Assembly (NCBI RefSeq): GCF_015751895.1
Contig: NZ_JADOTZ010000001.1
Span: 1,302,001-1,366,000 of the forward strand
DNA length: 64,000 bases
Source of the DNA: Zhihengliuella flava
GTDB taxonomy: Bacteria > Actinomycetota > Actinomycetes > Actinomycetales > Micrococcaceae
Reading direction: 5' to 3'
Numbering within the stretch: position 1 is the stretch's first letter; each line of letters begins with the position of its first letter. A program made the position numbers and the translations under genes. The notes below the pieces were generated by a model that was given only the letters and a program-made list of their open reading frames with translations, had not been told where the DNA came from and made no database searches. Shown one piece after another: positions 51,042 to 59,393 of the stretch.

Positions 51042-52103
51042 TCAAGAGTTTTCGGAATGCGCTTTCTCAGACGCGGGTCCGGCGCTCTCCCGCCAGATCA
51101 GCCGGTTAATGGGAGCCTCCGCGAACTCGGGCTCCTCGCCGCGCACCAGCGCGATCAGCCGGCGCATGGCCGCCCGGCCCTGTGCCCGCCGGTCCACCGC
51201 CACCGTGGAGAGGCTCGGGCTCATATACCGGCCCATCTCCCGGTCATCCCATCCGACGATGCTGACGTCCTCCGGCACCCGCGCCCCGCGCTCGGCGAGC
51301 GCGCGCAGGGCCCCGGAGGCCACGACGTCGTTGGCCGCGATGATCGCGGTGAAGTCCAGCCGCTCGCGGGAGGCGACGCCGTCGTACCCCGACGCCGCGC
51401 CCCAGTCCCCGGGGACGACGCCGGCGCTCGCCAGCCCCGGGAAGTCCGCCGCGCGCTCGGCGAGGGTGGCCTCAAACATGTCCTGGCGCGCCCGCGCCGA
51501 GGAGAAGTCTGACGGGCCGGCCAGATGCAGGAAGCGGCGGTGCCCCAGTTGCGCCAAGTGCACGATCGCCTCCGCCACGGGCGTGGCATCCGCGAGCTGA
51601 CCGACGCCGCGCAGCTGATCGTCGAAGTGCCCGAACGTGACGAAGGCACCGCGCCCGAGGCCGGTGGGCTCGCCGCCGTCGGGCAGGTCACCCAGGAAGA
51701 GGACGCCTTCGCTGCGTCCCGAGGCCAGCAACTCCACGGCGCGCTCGGCACGCACCTGGGACGTGCCGGCCACCACGGCGACTTCCATGTAATACCCGGC
51801 GGCATGCGCCTCCTCGGCCGCGGCCGCCAGCGTCGGCGTGGGAAAGGCCGTGACGGACCCCGGCAGGATGGCCGTCAGCACGCCCGAACGGCCGGTGCGC
51901 AGCGTGCGGGCCGCGAGGTCGGGGCGGTAGTCCAGCGCCTTGACCGCCTCCTGCAGGCGCTCCACCGTGGCCGGCTTCATGCCCGGGTCCCCGCGGAGGA
52001 ATCGGGAGACCGTTTGGTGGGAGACGCCCGCGCGCTCGGCGACTTGGCGCACCGTGGGGCGGCGCCCCGCTGGCCGTGGCGCCTGGGGGTGGTGACTGGG
52101 CAT
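51042..52103 (-). CDS. LacI family transcriptional regulator
   Basis: Repressor of 353 aa. Helix-turn-helix PTVRQVAERAGVSHQTVSRFLRG and hinge helix YRPDLAARTLRTGRS, then a periplasmic-binding-like sugar domain (AIIAANDVVASGALRALAERG, PEDVSIVGWDDREMGRYMSPSLSTV in pieces). It lies between the binding-protein gene (same strand, downstream) and the divergent cupin/dehydrogenase operon, whose promoter has two perfect palindromes. The effector is probably the sugar or polyol metabolised by this locus. Confidence 0.92.
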   Translation of the reverse strand: MPSHHPQAPRPAGRRPTVRQVAERAGVSHQTVSRFLRGDPGMKPATVERLQEAVKALDYRPDLAARTLRTGRSGVLTAILPGSVTAFPTPTLAAAAEEAHAAGYYMEVAVVAGTSQVRAERAVELLASGRSEGVLFLGDLPDGGEPTGLGRGAFVTFGHFDDQLRGVGQLADATPVAEAIVHLAQLGHRRFLHLAGPSDFSSARARQDMFEATLAERAADFPGLASAGVVPGDWGAASGYDGVASRERLDFTAIIAANDVVASGALRALAERGARVPEDVSIVGWDDREMGRYMSPSLSTVAVDRRAQGRAAMRRLIALVRGEEPEFAEAPINRLIWRESAGPASEKAHSENS

Positions 52104-52179
52104 TCGTGACTCCTCGCTGCGTTGAAAGCGACCCTAGCTGACGCCGCCGACGCGCGGCGAGCGACTTTGGATCAACCTG

Positions 52180-52209
52180 TTGACACGGGTCAAGGCCAGC
52201 GCCTACTGT
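52180..52209 (+). promoter_or_regulatory. Promoter of the cupin/dehydrogenase operon
   Basis: TTGACA (52180-52185), 18-bp spacer, TACTGT (52204-52209). The first operator begins 18 bp after the -10 box. Confidence 0.6.
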
Positions 52210-52226
52210 GCATTACATCACGTTTA

Positions 52227-52238
52227 GTGATCGATCAC
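52227..52238. promoter_or_regulatory. LacI operator 1
   Basis: Perfect 12-bp palindrome GTGATCGATCAC just downstream of the predicted transcription start. Confidence 0.75.
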
Positions 52239-52245
52239 ATTCCAT

Positions 52246-52265
52246 CGCCGCGAAAGAGGGCGCAC
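52246..52265. repeat. 20-bp motif, copy 2
   Basis: CGCCGCGAAAGAGGGCGCAC, one mismatch from the copy at 50992-51011, placed between the two operators. Confidence 0.7.
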
Positions 52266-52281
52266 CACTTTCACGCAAAAA

Positions 52282-52293
52282 GTGATCGATCAC
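52282..52293. promoter_or_regulatory. LacI operator 2
   Basis: Second identical GTGATCGATCAC palindrome, 55 bp from the first (near five helical turns), fit for looping by a LacI tetramer or two dimers. Confidence 0.75.
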
Positions 52294-52387
52294 AAACCGT
52301 GATCTCTAAACCCCGCACATCGACCCCGCCGCCCGGACGCATCCCCCGCGATCTCACCCGGCCGGCGGACCAGCAGGAGCTGCCTTC

Positions 52388-53161
52388 ATGGATTCCCCCG
52401 CGCACCCGCCACCGCCGAACCGTTCCCTGCCCGCCTTCCCCGGAGGCACCTCCCTCTCCCACCTCTCCGTCTACGACTGGGACGCCGCGGACGGCTGCGC
52501 CGGCGGCACACCGCACCTGCACACCGTCTCCACCGAGGCCTACGTGGTCACCGGCGGTTCCGGCGAGGTGCACACCATCAGCGCCGAGGGCCCGCGGCAG
52601 GACCCACTCGAGGCCGGCACCCTGCTTTGGTTCACGCCCGGCACGGTGCACCGCCTGGTCAATCACGGGGACCTGCAGTTGAACGTCATCATGAGCAACG
52701 CCGGCCTGCCGGAGGCGGGCGACGCCGTCATGCTGTTCCCGGACGAAATCCTCGCCGATCCGGAGGCCTACCGCCGCGCGGCCACCCTCCCCGGCGAGGA
52801 AACCGCCCGCGCCGAGGCCGCACGCCGCCGTCGTGACCTAGCCATCGTGGGCTACGGCGAGCTGCTCGCCGCCGTCGAGGCCCACGGGCCGTCCGCGCTG
52901 GAGCGCGTCTACGCCCGCGCCGTCGACTTGGTCCGGCCCAAGACCAGCGACTGGGAGCGCATCTTCGCCGCCAACGTCGAAGAATCCGTCGCCCGCACCC
53001 GCACCCAGCTCGACGCCCTCGCCCGCGGCAACGGCTCCCACCTGGGGCAGGCCACCGTCATCCGCGGGAACCCCCGGCCCGGCCCCAAGCTGTGGGGCAT
53101 GTGCGGCCGCCTCCAGACCTGGACCGGGGATCAGGTCCCCGACGGCGACCCCACGCCCTGA
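52388..53161 (+). CDS. Cupin domain protein
   Basis: Protein of 257 aa with an N-terminal cupin barrel: GGTPHLHTVSTEAYVVTGGSGEVHTI supplies the HxH...E metal ligands of motif 1, and GTLLWFTPGTVHRLVNHGDLQLNVIM the late His of motif 2. The C-terminal half is helical and unrecognised. In sugar loci such cupins are isomerases or binding proteins. First gene of the LacI-controlled operon, with AGGAG nine bases before the ATG; two Gfo/Idh/MocA genes follow. Confidence 0.85.
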   Translation: MDSPAHPPPPNRSLPAFPGGTSLSHLSVYDWDAADGCAGGTPHLHTVSTEAYVVTGGSGEVHTISAEGPRQDPLEAGTLLWFTPGTVHRLVNHGDLQLNVIMSNAGLPEAGDAVMLFPDEILADPEAYRRAATLPGEETARAEAARRRRDLAIVGYGELLAAVEAHGPSALERVYARAVDLVRPKTSDWERIFAANVEESVARTRTQLDALARGNGSHLGQATVIRGNPRPGPKLWGMCGRLQTWTGDQVPDGDPTP

Positions 53162-53216
53162 CCACCGGCCCACACGGCCGCCCACACACCATCACGCACC
53201 AGCACAGGAGGATCGC

Positions 53217-54395
53217 GTGCTTAAAGTTGCCATCATCGGATCCGGAAGCATTTCCGCCCTACACCTCGAGGCCTACACCCGTTTTGCCGAGCGCTGCGAG
53301 GTGGTGGCGTTCGTGGACATCTCCGCCCACCACGCCGAGGCCCGGCGGGACGAGTTCGGCCTCACCGAGGCCCGCATCTACCCCACCGTGGAGGAGATGC
53401 TGGCCGCCGAAACCATTGACCTGGTCAGCATCTGCACCCCGCCCTCCACGCACGAGGCGCTGTCCGTGACCTGCCTCAACGCGGGCGTGAACGTCTTGTG
53501 CGAGAAGCCGATGGCGCCGTCCCTCGCCGCGTGCGATGCGATTCTGCGGGCCGAACAGGCCAGCGGCGCCATCTTCGCGTCCGTGGCGCAGAACCGTTAC
53601 CGAGACGACGTCGCGCAGCTGCGCGCCACCGTCGAATCCGGGCTGCTCGGGGACGTCTCCCGCGTGGTGGTGGACTCCTCGTGGTGGCGCGGGCTGCCCT
53701 ACTACGACTTGTGGTGGCGCGGCACGTGGGAGAAGGAGGGCGGCGGCTGCACGCTCAACCACGCGGTGCACCACATTGACCTGCTGCTGTGGATGCTCGG
53801 CCGCCCCGAGGCCGTCACCGCCGTGCTGGCCAACGTGGCGCACGAGAACGCGGAGGTCGAGGACCTCTCCGTGGCGGTGCTGCAGTACCAGCGCGCCCTC
53901 GCGACCGTCACGAGCTCCGTCGTGGACCACGGCGAGCCGGCCGGCATCACCGTCCAGGGGCGCCACGCCAGCGCGTCCTTGGCCGGGGAGGTCGTGGCGG
54001 ACCTGTCCCTGCCCAACGGCTTCCGTGTTCCCGAGGGGGACCCGGAGCGCGTGGAGCAAATCCGTGCGTTCACCGCGGACCTGCCGCCGCTGAAGTACAC
54101 GGGCCACACGGGCCAAATCGACGACTTCCTCACCGCGCTAGAAACCGGCACCCGCCCCGCGATTGACGGCCATGATGGCCGCCTGACGATCGAGGTCATC
54201 ACGGCCATTTACGAGGCCGGCATCGAGCGCCGCGCCGTCGACCTCCCGCTGGCCGCCGAGAACCCGTTCACTCAGGACGGGACGCTGCTGGAGCGCGCCC
54301 CGCGCTTCTACGCCAAGAGCGCCTCCGTGCAGGATTTCGCCGAGGCCCCCGCCACGCAGACCGCGGACGCGGAGAAGGCAGGTGCTGCGCGATGA
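53217..54395 (+). CDS. Gfo/Idh/MocA family oxidoreductase 1
   Basis: NAD(P)-dependent sugar or inositol dehydrogenase-type protein of 392 aa. Rossmann start LKVAIIGSGSISALHLEAY, the nucleotide loop ICTPPSTHEAL and the catalytic EKPMAPSLAACDAI (Glu-Lys-Pro) are present, and GGCTLNHAVHHIDLLLWMLG supplies the catalytic His. It starts at a GTG with CAGGAGGATCGC in front and overlaps the second dehydrogenase by ATGA. Confidence 0.92.
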   Translation: MLKVAIIGSGSISALHLEAYTRFAERCEVVAFVDISAHHAEARRDEFGLTEARIYPTVEEMLAAETIDLVSICTPPSTHEALSVTCLNAGVNVLCEKPMAPSLAACDAILRAEQASGAIFASVAQNRYRDDVAQLRATVESGLLGDVSRVVVDSSWWRGLPYYDLWWRGTWEKEGGGCTLNHAVHHIDLLLWMLGRPEAVTAVLANVAHENAEVEDLSVAVLQYQRALATVTSSVVDHGEPAGITVQGRHASASLAGEVVADLSLPNGFRVPEGDPERVEQIRAFTADLPPLKYTGHTGQIDDFLTALETGTRPAIDGHDGRLTIEVITAIYEAGIERRAVDLPLAAENPFTQDGTLLERAPRFYAKSASVQDFAEAPATQTADAEKAGAAR

Positions 54396-55492
54396 ACCAC
54401 ACACACGTCGATTTCACACCGGCGCCCCGGCCGGAACCCGTGGTCGCTGACGGCGAGTTCGTGATCGCCGCCGTGGGCCTGAACCACCCTCACATCTACG
54501 GGATGTGTGAAGAGCTCATCAACGCGGGCGCCACCCTGAAGTGGGTGTACGACGCCGACGCGGCCCTGGTGGACGCCTTCACCCGAAAGTTCCCGCAGGT
54601 CAGCGTGGCGTCCTCCGAGGAGCAGATCCTCGAGGACCCGGCCGTGCATCTGGTGGCCAGCGCGGCCATCACCTCGGATCGCTGCGCGATCGGCATCCGC
54701 GCCATGGAAGCGGGCAAGGACTACTTTGCGGACAAGGCGCCCCTGACCACACTGGACCAGCTCGCCGAGGCGCGCGACGCCGTCGTACGGACCGGCCGCA
54801 AGTACGCGGTGTACTACTCGGAACGCGTGCACGTGGAGACGGCCGTGTTCGCCGAGCAGCTCATTGAGCAGGGTGCGATCGGCCGCGTGGTGCAGGTGGT
54901 GGGCTTCGGCCCGCACCGCCTCAACGCAGCCAACCGGCCGGACTGGTTCTGGACCAAGGAACAGTACGGCGGCATCCTGACGGACATCGGTAGCCACAAC
55001 GTGGACCAGATCCTGCACTACACCGGCGCCACGGACGCCACCGTGACCAGCAGCGCCATCGCCAACTACGCCAATCCGGAGCACCCGGGGCTGGACGACT
55101 TCGGCGAGGCCAGCTTCGTGACCAACACCGGCGCGTCCGGCTACGTGCGCTGCGACTGGTTCACCCCGGATGGCCTGCAGACGTGGGGCGACGGGCGGAC
55201 GTTCATCCTCGGCACCGAGGGGTTCATTGAGCAGCGCAAGTACATGAACCTGGGGGCCGACGACGGCGGGGGCCACCTGTTATTGGCCAACAAGGGCGGG
55301 GAGCGGCACTTTCAGGTCACCGGGCAGGTGGGTTACCCCTACTTCGGCCGGCTGATCCTCGATTGCCTCAACCGGACGGAGCACGCCATGACGCAGGAGC
55401 ATGCGTTCAAGGCGATCGAGTTGGCCATCATCGCGCAGAACCAGGCCACCGAGCTGACCGGGCGGGCGCAGTTGCAGGCCGCCGTTTCCTAG
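54392..55492 (+). CDS. Gfo/Idh/MocA family oxidoreductase 2
   Basis: Second oxidoreductase of 366 aa. The Rossmann part is VIAAVGLNHPHIYGMCEELINAGA (in part); in place of the standard E-K-P it has DYFADKAPLTTL, as in the subgroup of Gfo/Idh proteins linked to sugar catabolic loci. GGILTDIGSHNVDQILHYTG provides the catalytic His region. Co-translated with dehydrogenase 1. The pair suggests oxidation-isomerisation of a hexose, inositol or disaccharide, acting with the cupin (inference). Confidence 0.9.
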   Translation: MNHTHVDFTPAPRPEPVVADGEFVIAAVGLNHPHIYGMCEELINAGATLKWVYDADAALVDAFTRKFPQVSVASSEEQILEDPAVHLVASAAITSDRCAIGIRAMEAGKDYFADKAPLTTLDQLAEARDAVVRTGRKYAVYYSERVHVETAVFAEQLIEQGAIGRVVQVVGFGPHRLNAANRPDWFWTKEQYGGILTDIGSHNVDQILHYTGATDATVTSSAIANYANPEHPGLDDFGEASFVTNTGASGYVRCDWFTPDGLQTWGDGRTFILGTEGFIEQRKYMNLGADDGGGHLLLANKGGERHFQVTGQVGYPYFGRLILDCLNRTEHAMTQEHAFKAIELAIIAQNQATELTGRAQLQAAVS

Positions 55493-55507
55493 CAGCATGA
55501 CTCATCC

Positions 55508-55545
55508 GCCGCGGGCGGCACCGGCAGACGGGTGCCGCCCGCGGC
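55508..55545 (+). terminator. Terminator of the LacI-controlled operon
   Basis: Perfect 15-bp stem (GCCGCGGGCGGCACC and complement) with an 8-nt loop, 16 bp after the last stop. No T-run. Confidence 0.75.
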
Positions 55546-55576
55546 GCCTCGAGGCCCGCCCGGACGGCGTCGCTCG

Positions 55577-55867
55577 TTAAGCGTGCTCGTAGGTCAGGCA
55601 GTCGGCGTTATCCGCTCCCGGCCCCACGCGCACGGCCTCCGCCGTGCAGAGCAAGTCATTGTTGTGGGTACATTCGGAGCGCTGGCAGGCGCCGATTGAG
55701 GCCACCATCTTGGGCAGGCCGCCGTGCTCGCCGATGTCGACGAACGTGGCGCATTCGGCATGATCGGCACCGCCACCAATCGTGATGCCCGCGGCGTGAC
55801 AGTTGGAGTGGTCGTTATAGGAGCAAGAGGTCACCGAGCAGTCGGCAACCGGGGCCGTGACAGTCAT
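55577..55867 (-). CDS. DUF1540 domain protein
   Basis: Small protein of 96 aa with two DUF1540-type Cys motifs: VADCSVTSCSYNDHSNCHAA and then GACQRSECTHNNDLLCTAEA (each C-x4-C-x7-C or close), separated by DHAECATFVDIGEHGG and closed by ADCLTY. DUF1540 is thought to bind metal through four cysteines. Role unknown. Start at 55867 (MTVTAPVADC). Separate transcription unit, about 300 bp from the next gene. Confidence 0.88.
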   Translation of the reverse strand: MTVTAPVADCSVTSCSYNDHSNCHAAGITIGGGADHAECATFVDIGEHGGLPKMVASIGACQRSECTHNNDLLCTAEAVRVGPGADNADCLTYEHA

Positions 55868-56168
55868 GGAACTACCCCCGTAGCACCGGGCCTCAGCGGG
55901 CCGATCCCGCACTCAAAAGCCCGGTATCTCTCCACCGTACGCCCGGGTTGCCGAATCTTTTAGTGCTGATTTCTGCACGTAATTGGACCGGCGCAGCGGC
56001 GAGGCGGCCCGGCGGCCGGGCTGCAGCGGACCGGCCGCCGGGTCCGGCCCACGGACTTCCGAACTAAAGAGGAGCACCGCATAACTCGCTCCGGGTCAGT
56101 TCCGAACGAAGATTAGTGCCGTAGCGCCCGCATCACTCCGATGCGGGCACCCCACTTCTGGAGTGCGA
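55868..56168. other. Intergenic region of 301 bp
   Basis: The first half should hold the promoter of the DUF1540 gene. Two short stretches beginning TTCCGAAC repeat at about 56056 and 56100. The only clear structure is the hairpin at 56126-56148. No gene is seen. Confidence 0.5.
56126..56148 (-). terminator. Terminator of the secreted-protein/small-membrane-protein unit
   Basis: Perfect 9-bp stem GCCCGCATC with its complement and loop ACTCC, 21 bp downstream of the stop of the 68-aa gene on the - strand. Confidence 0.65.
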
Positions 56169-56375
56169 CTACTTTGGGCCCTTGGCCTGCCGGAGCTTCT
56201 TAGCTTTCGCCGAGCTATCCGCGATCGCTCCCCAAGAGCATCCCACCACAGCCAACGCCGCGACGATGTTCCACCAAATCTCCTGGTGAGGTGCCGCAGT
56301 CAAAAACAGCACCACCGCTAGAACCACCAGGAGAATCAATGTGACTGGCACTCCTCCACGACGTTCAGGCTTCAT
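56169..56375 (-). CDS. Small membrane protein, possible immunity partner
   Basis: A 68-aa protein starting MKPERRGGVPVTLILLVVLA with two transmembrane helices (VTLILLVVLAVVLFLTAA and IWWNIVAALAVVGCSWGAIA) and a Lys-rich tail (SAKAKKLRQAKGPK). GAGGAG is seven bases before the ATG. It lies 22 bp after the secreted-protein gene on the same strand, ahead of a shared terminator. Size and topology are like immunity proteins of secreted antibacterial peptides, but there is no direct evidence. Confidence 0.7.
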   Translation of the reverse strand: MKPERRGGVPVTLILLVVLAVVLFLTAAPHQEIWWNIVAALAVVGCSWGAIADSSAKAKKLRQAKGPK

Positions 56376-56397
56376 ACGTATCTCCTCATCCATCACT

Positions 56398-57282
56398 TTA
56401 GTCAAAACACGCATTTTTAACGGCGTCAATTCCTATAATTTCTGCCGCCGTTCCGCCAACGGCGTTGCGAACCGCAGCCCATTTACCCGCAGTATTGGTT
56501 GAGGAATTCCACGCGCGAACCATTATTTGCATTGTTCGCCTAATACTCCCGAATCGCTGGATGACCTTATATAGCTTGGCGGCCACAAAGGCATTTCCGG
56601 CAACTTCAGCCGTCACTGTCGCAACACACACCGTCCACCCCCAAGCACTACTGGGGTCTGCAACGATCGGAAAGGCCGAATTTTCCGCGAATTTTACATG
56701 CTGAATCAGCTTGTCGCCGACAACCTCGAACCATGTTTCGACCTCGTCGCCGTGAGCGTCAAACGCCCAAGGAGCGAAATAGCGCCCAACTTCTCTGTCC
56801 GCTGCATCCACTATGATGACCGATCCATCAGAGTCAAGCGAAGCAGAAGCACCATCTGGTAACTCGAGATCGAACTCGTAGCTACGGGCTGCACTGGCGC
56901 TGGGGATTTCAATCAAAGTCTGATTACCGGCAGCCGTAGCATAAGAACTAATAATCGACTCACCGTACTCAGTACTAACTAGGGGATCATCGCTCGACTC
57001 AAGCACCTCAAGCGGAACTGTGCTTTTATTGACCGATTCGCTCGTTCGCTCCCCCGGGAGACTCATGGAGGCTACGAACGTATCAGCGACGAGGGTTTCA
57101 ACTTCGTTGACGTTGGAATGTGAAACCCTGCTCGCCACGTGCGCGCTCTGAGAATGCGCAGGCGGGCCAACTTCCTGCGTCTCCGAAGGCGGACTCGCCA
57201 CTGAAGGCCCAGCGACCCCCATGATGAGGCCCAAAGAAACTAGGCCCGCCAGTGTCGCTCGAATTCCCACCCTACTTTTCAC
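56398..57282 (-). CDS. Low-GC secreted protein with hydrophobic C-terminal domain
   Basis: Secreted protein of 294 aa. Sec-type signal peptide (MKSRVGIRATLAGLVSLGLI..., ending GPSVA-SPP). Residues about 30-200 form a domain found in secreted actinobacterial hypotheticals: YEFDLELPDGASASLDSDGS, REVGRYFAPWAFDAHGDEVE, GDKLIQHVKF, FPIVADP. The C-terminal 75 residues begin WGWTVCVATVTAEVAGNAFV and continue with a basic amphipathic stretch (IQRFGSIRRTMQIM) and end in NACFD. This tail is where bacteriocin- or toxin-like activity could sit. Start GTG 57282 behind GAGGGG. The GC is clearly lower than the neighbours, a sign of transfer. Confidence 0.75.
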   Translation of the reverse strand: MKSRVGIRATLAGLVSLGLIMGVAGPSVASPPSETQEVGPPAHSQSAHVASRVSHSNVNEVETLVADTFVASMSLPGERTSESVNKSTVPLEVLESSDDPLVSTEYGESIISSYATAAGNQTLIEIPSASAARSYEFDLELPDGASASLDSDGSVIIVDAADREVGRYFAPWAFDAHGDEVETWFEVVGDKLIQHVKFAENSAFPIVADPSSAWGWTVCVATVTAEVAGNAFVAAKLYKVIQRFGSIRRTMQIMVRAWNSSTNTAGKWAAVRNAVGGTAAEIIGIDAVKNACFD

Positions 57283-57390
57283 AATGCCCCTCAACTCTTC
57301 CACGTGCGGCACTGCATGAAGTGTCGACTATTTCATTGGGCGTCAGATGGTTGCAAATTTTAGAGTAAAAATTGACGCATCAATCAATAC

Positions 57391-57879
57391 TTACACCCAG
57401 GGGCCGCCCGGGAGGTGGTCAAAGACCAGCGAGGTCTGCGTGGATGCCACGGCAGGATTGGCGGAGAGGTGGTCAAGGACGAACTGCCGGACGTCGTGGG
57501 AATCGCGGACCGCCAGGTGGATCACGAAGTCATCCGTACCGCCGAGGAAGAACAACTGCGTGACACCGCGCAGCCCACGAATCTCCGAACTAAAGGTGGA
57601 CATCGTGTGCCGCGCTCCAGGCCGAATCCGGACGAAGATCAGGGCCTGCAGCGCCCGGCCGATACGCTCCGGATTGACATCCACCGTGTAGCGCCGGATG
57701 ACGCCCGTCTCCCGCAACCGGTTCACGCGCGCGAGGCACGTCGAGGGCGCGATGGCCAGCTCGGCCGCCATCGAATTATTGGTGCGGCGCGCGTTTTCCG
57801 CCAGCATTCGCAGCAGCTTCTTGTCGATCTCATCGAGCTCCACCGGCTCGCTTCGAACATCATTCGCCGTCGACCCCAC
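57391..57879 (-). CDS. aldR: Lrp/AsnC family regulator of alanine dehydrogenase
   Basis: Regulator of 162 aa. Helix-turn-helix LDEIDKKLLRMLAENARRTN and AAELAIAPSTCLARVNRLRE; RAM ligand domain QALIFVRIRPGARHTMSTF. The gene is divergent from ald, 133 bp apart, the arrangement of mycobacterial AldR-Ald, where the regulator activates ald in response to alanine. The start is the GTG at 57879. Confidence 0.88.
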   Translation of the reverse strand: MGSTANDVRSEPVELDEIDKKLLRMLAENARRTNNSMAAELAIAPSTCLARVNRLRETGVIRRYTVDVNPERIGRALQALIFVRIRPGARHTMSTFSSEIRGLRGVTQLFFLGGTDDFVIHLAVRDSHDVRQFVLDHLSANPAVASTQTSLVFDHLPGGPWV

Positions 57880-58012
57880 TACACCCTCCAGAACTGTGAT
57901 TTTCGGCCACTTTCCCGAATCATAGCGAATTCTGTTCGATCAACTCTTGTTCTCACCGAATTGATCCCTAATCTGGTGGCAAGAAGTCATCAGAACGAGC
58001 AGGAGGCCTACC

Positions 58013-59128
58013 GTGATCATCGGAGTCCCCAAGGAAATCAAGAACAACGAGTTCCGCGTCGCCATGACCCCGGCCGGCGTCTCAGAGTTCATCGCCGCTG
58101 GCCACGACGTCGTTGTCGAAACCACGGCCGGCGTCGGCTCAGGCAACGCCGACGCCGACTACGTGGCTGCCGGCGCCCGCATTGGCGCGGACGCCGACGC
58201 CGTGTGGGCCGAGGCGGACATGATCATGAAGGTCAAGGAGCCCATCGCCGCGGAATACCACCGCATGCGCGAGGGCCAGCTCCTGTTCACGTACCTGCAC
58301 CTCGCCGCATCCCGCGAGTGCACGGACGCGATCGTCAACGCCGGCACCACCGCCATCGCCTACGAGACGGTGACGGCCGGCCGCACCCTGCCCCTGCTGG
58401 CTCCGATGTCCGAGGTCGCTGGCCGCCTGGCCGCACAGATCGGCTCCGTCCAGCTGCAGCAGCCCAACGGCGGCTCCGGCGTGCTCATGGGCGGCGTCCC
58501 GGGCACCCGCCCCGCCAAGGTTGTGGTCATCGGTGGCGGCGTCGCCGGTACCCACGCCGCCCGCATCGCCTCCGGCATGGGCGCAGATGTCACCATCATC
58601 GACATCAACCTGCCCCGCCTGAAGGAGATCGATGAGGCGTTCGGCGGCCGCATCAAGACCTTGGCCTCCAACAAGCTGACCATCGCCGAGCAGGTCGCGG
58701 ACGCGGATCTGGTCATTGGCTCGGTGCTCATCCCGGGCGCCGCGGCTCCGAAGCTGGTCACCAAGGACATGGTGGCCAACATGCGCCCAGGCTCCGTGTT
58801 GGTGGACATCGCCATTGATCAGGGCGGCTGCTTCGAGGGATCTGTCCCGACCACGCACGCTGATCCAACCTTCACCGTCCACGACGCCGTGTACTACTGC
58901 GTGGCGAACATGCCGGGCGCCGTCCCGCAGACCTCCACCGCCGCGCTGACCAACGCCACCCTGCCGTACGCCTTGCGCATCGCGAACAAGGGCTGGAAGC
59001 AGGCGCTGCGCGACGACGCTGGCCTCGCGAACGGCCTCAACGTCCACGCTGGTCAGGTCACCTTCGGATCGGTGGCGGAGGAGTTCAACCTGCCGTACCT
59101 GCCCACGGCCGAGGCCTTGGCCAACTAG
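58013..59128 (+). CDS. ald: Alanine dehydrogenase
   Basis: NAD-dependent enzyme of 371 aa that interconverts L-alanine and pyruvate plus ammonia. N-terminal signature IIGVPKEIKNNEFRVAMTPA (Arg15), MKVKEPIAAEY (Lys75), FTYLHLAAS (His96), NAD-binding VVIGGGVAGTHAARIASGMGA, and the catalytic Asp in VDIAIDQGGCFEGS. It begins at a GTG with AGGAGGCC. AldR control from the divergent gene is likely. It is followed by a strong terminator. Confidence 0.96.
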   Translation: MIIGVPKEIKNNEFRVAMTPAGVSEFIAAGHDVVVETTAGVGSGNADADYVAAGARIGADADAVWAEADMIMKVKEPIAAEYHRMREGQLLFTYLHLAASRECTDAIVNAGTTAIAYETVTAGRTLPLLAPMSEVAGRLAAQIGSVQLQQPNGGSGVLMGGVPGTRPAKVVVIGGGVAGTHAARIASGMGADVTIIDINLPRLKEIDEAFGGRIKTLASNKLTIAEQVADADLVIGSVLIPGAAAPKLVTKDMVANMRPGSVLVDIAIDQGGCFEGSVPTTHADPTFTVHDAVYYCVANMPGAVPQTSTAALTNATLPYALRIANKGWKQALRDDAGLANGLNVHAGQVTFGSVAEEFNLPYLPTAEALAN

Positions 59129-59197
59129 TTCAACCACGCACCCGCCGAAGCGGGCCCGGCATTCTCCTTGCGGGCCGGCTTCGGCCGCGGTTGTCGG

Positions 59198-59254
59198 CGC
59201 CGGTGGGGTGCCCGCGCGAAGTGAAGCACGCGCAGGCACCCCACCGGCGTTTTT
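59198..59254 (+). terminator. Intrinsic terminator downstream of ald
   Basis: A 15-bp outer stem (CGCCGGTGGGGTGCC and complement), an inner CGCG pairing, and a run of five T. The sequence after it to 59393 shows no gene. Confidence 0.85.
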
Positions 59255-59393
59255 GTGTGCCGCGGGGCCACTCTGGATGCAGATGGCCCCGTTCTAGCCC
59301 CACAGCGGCCCGCCGAACCGCGCAATTGCAGGACCACAGCGGGCGAGAACGGGGCGAAATGATGTGTGCGATGACTCGGACGACGCCCCGACG

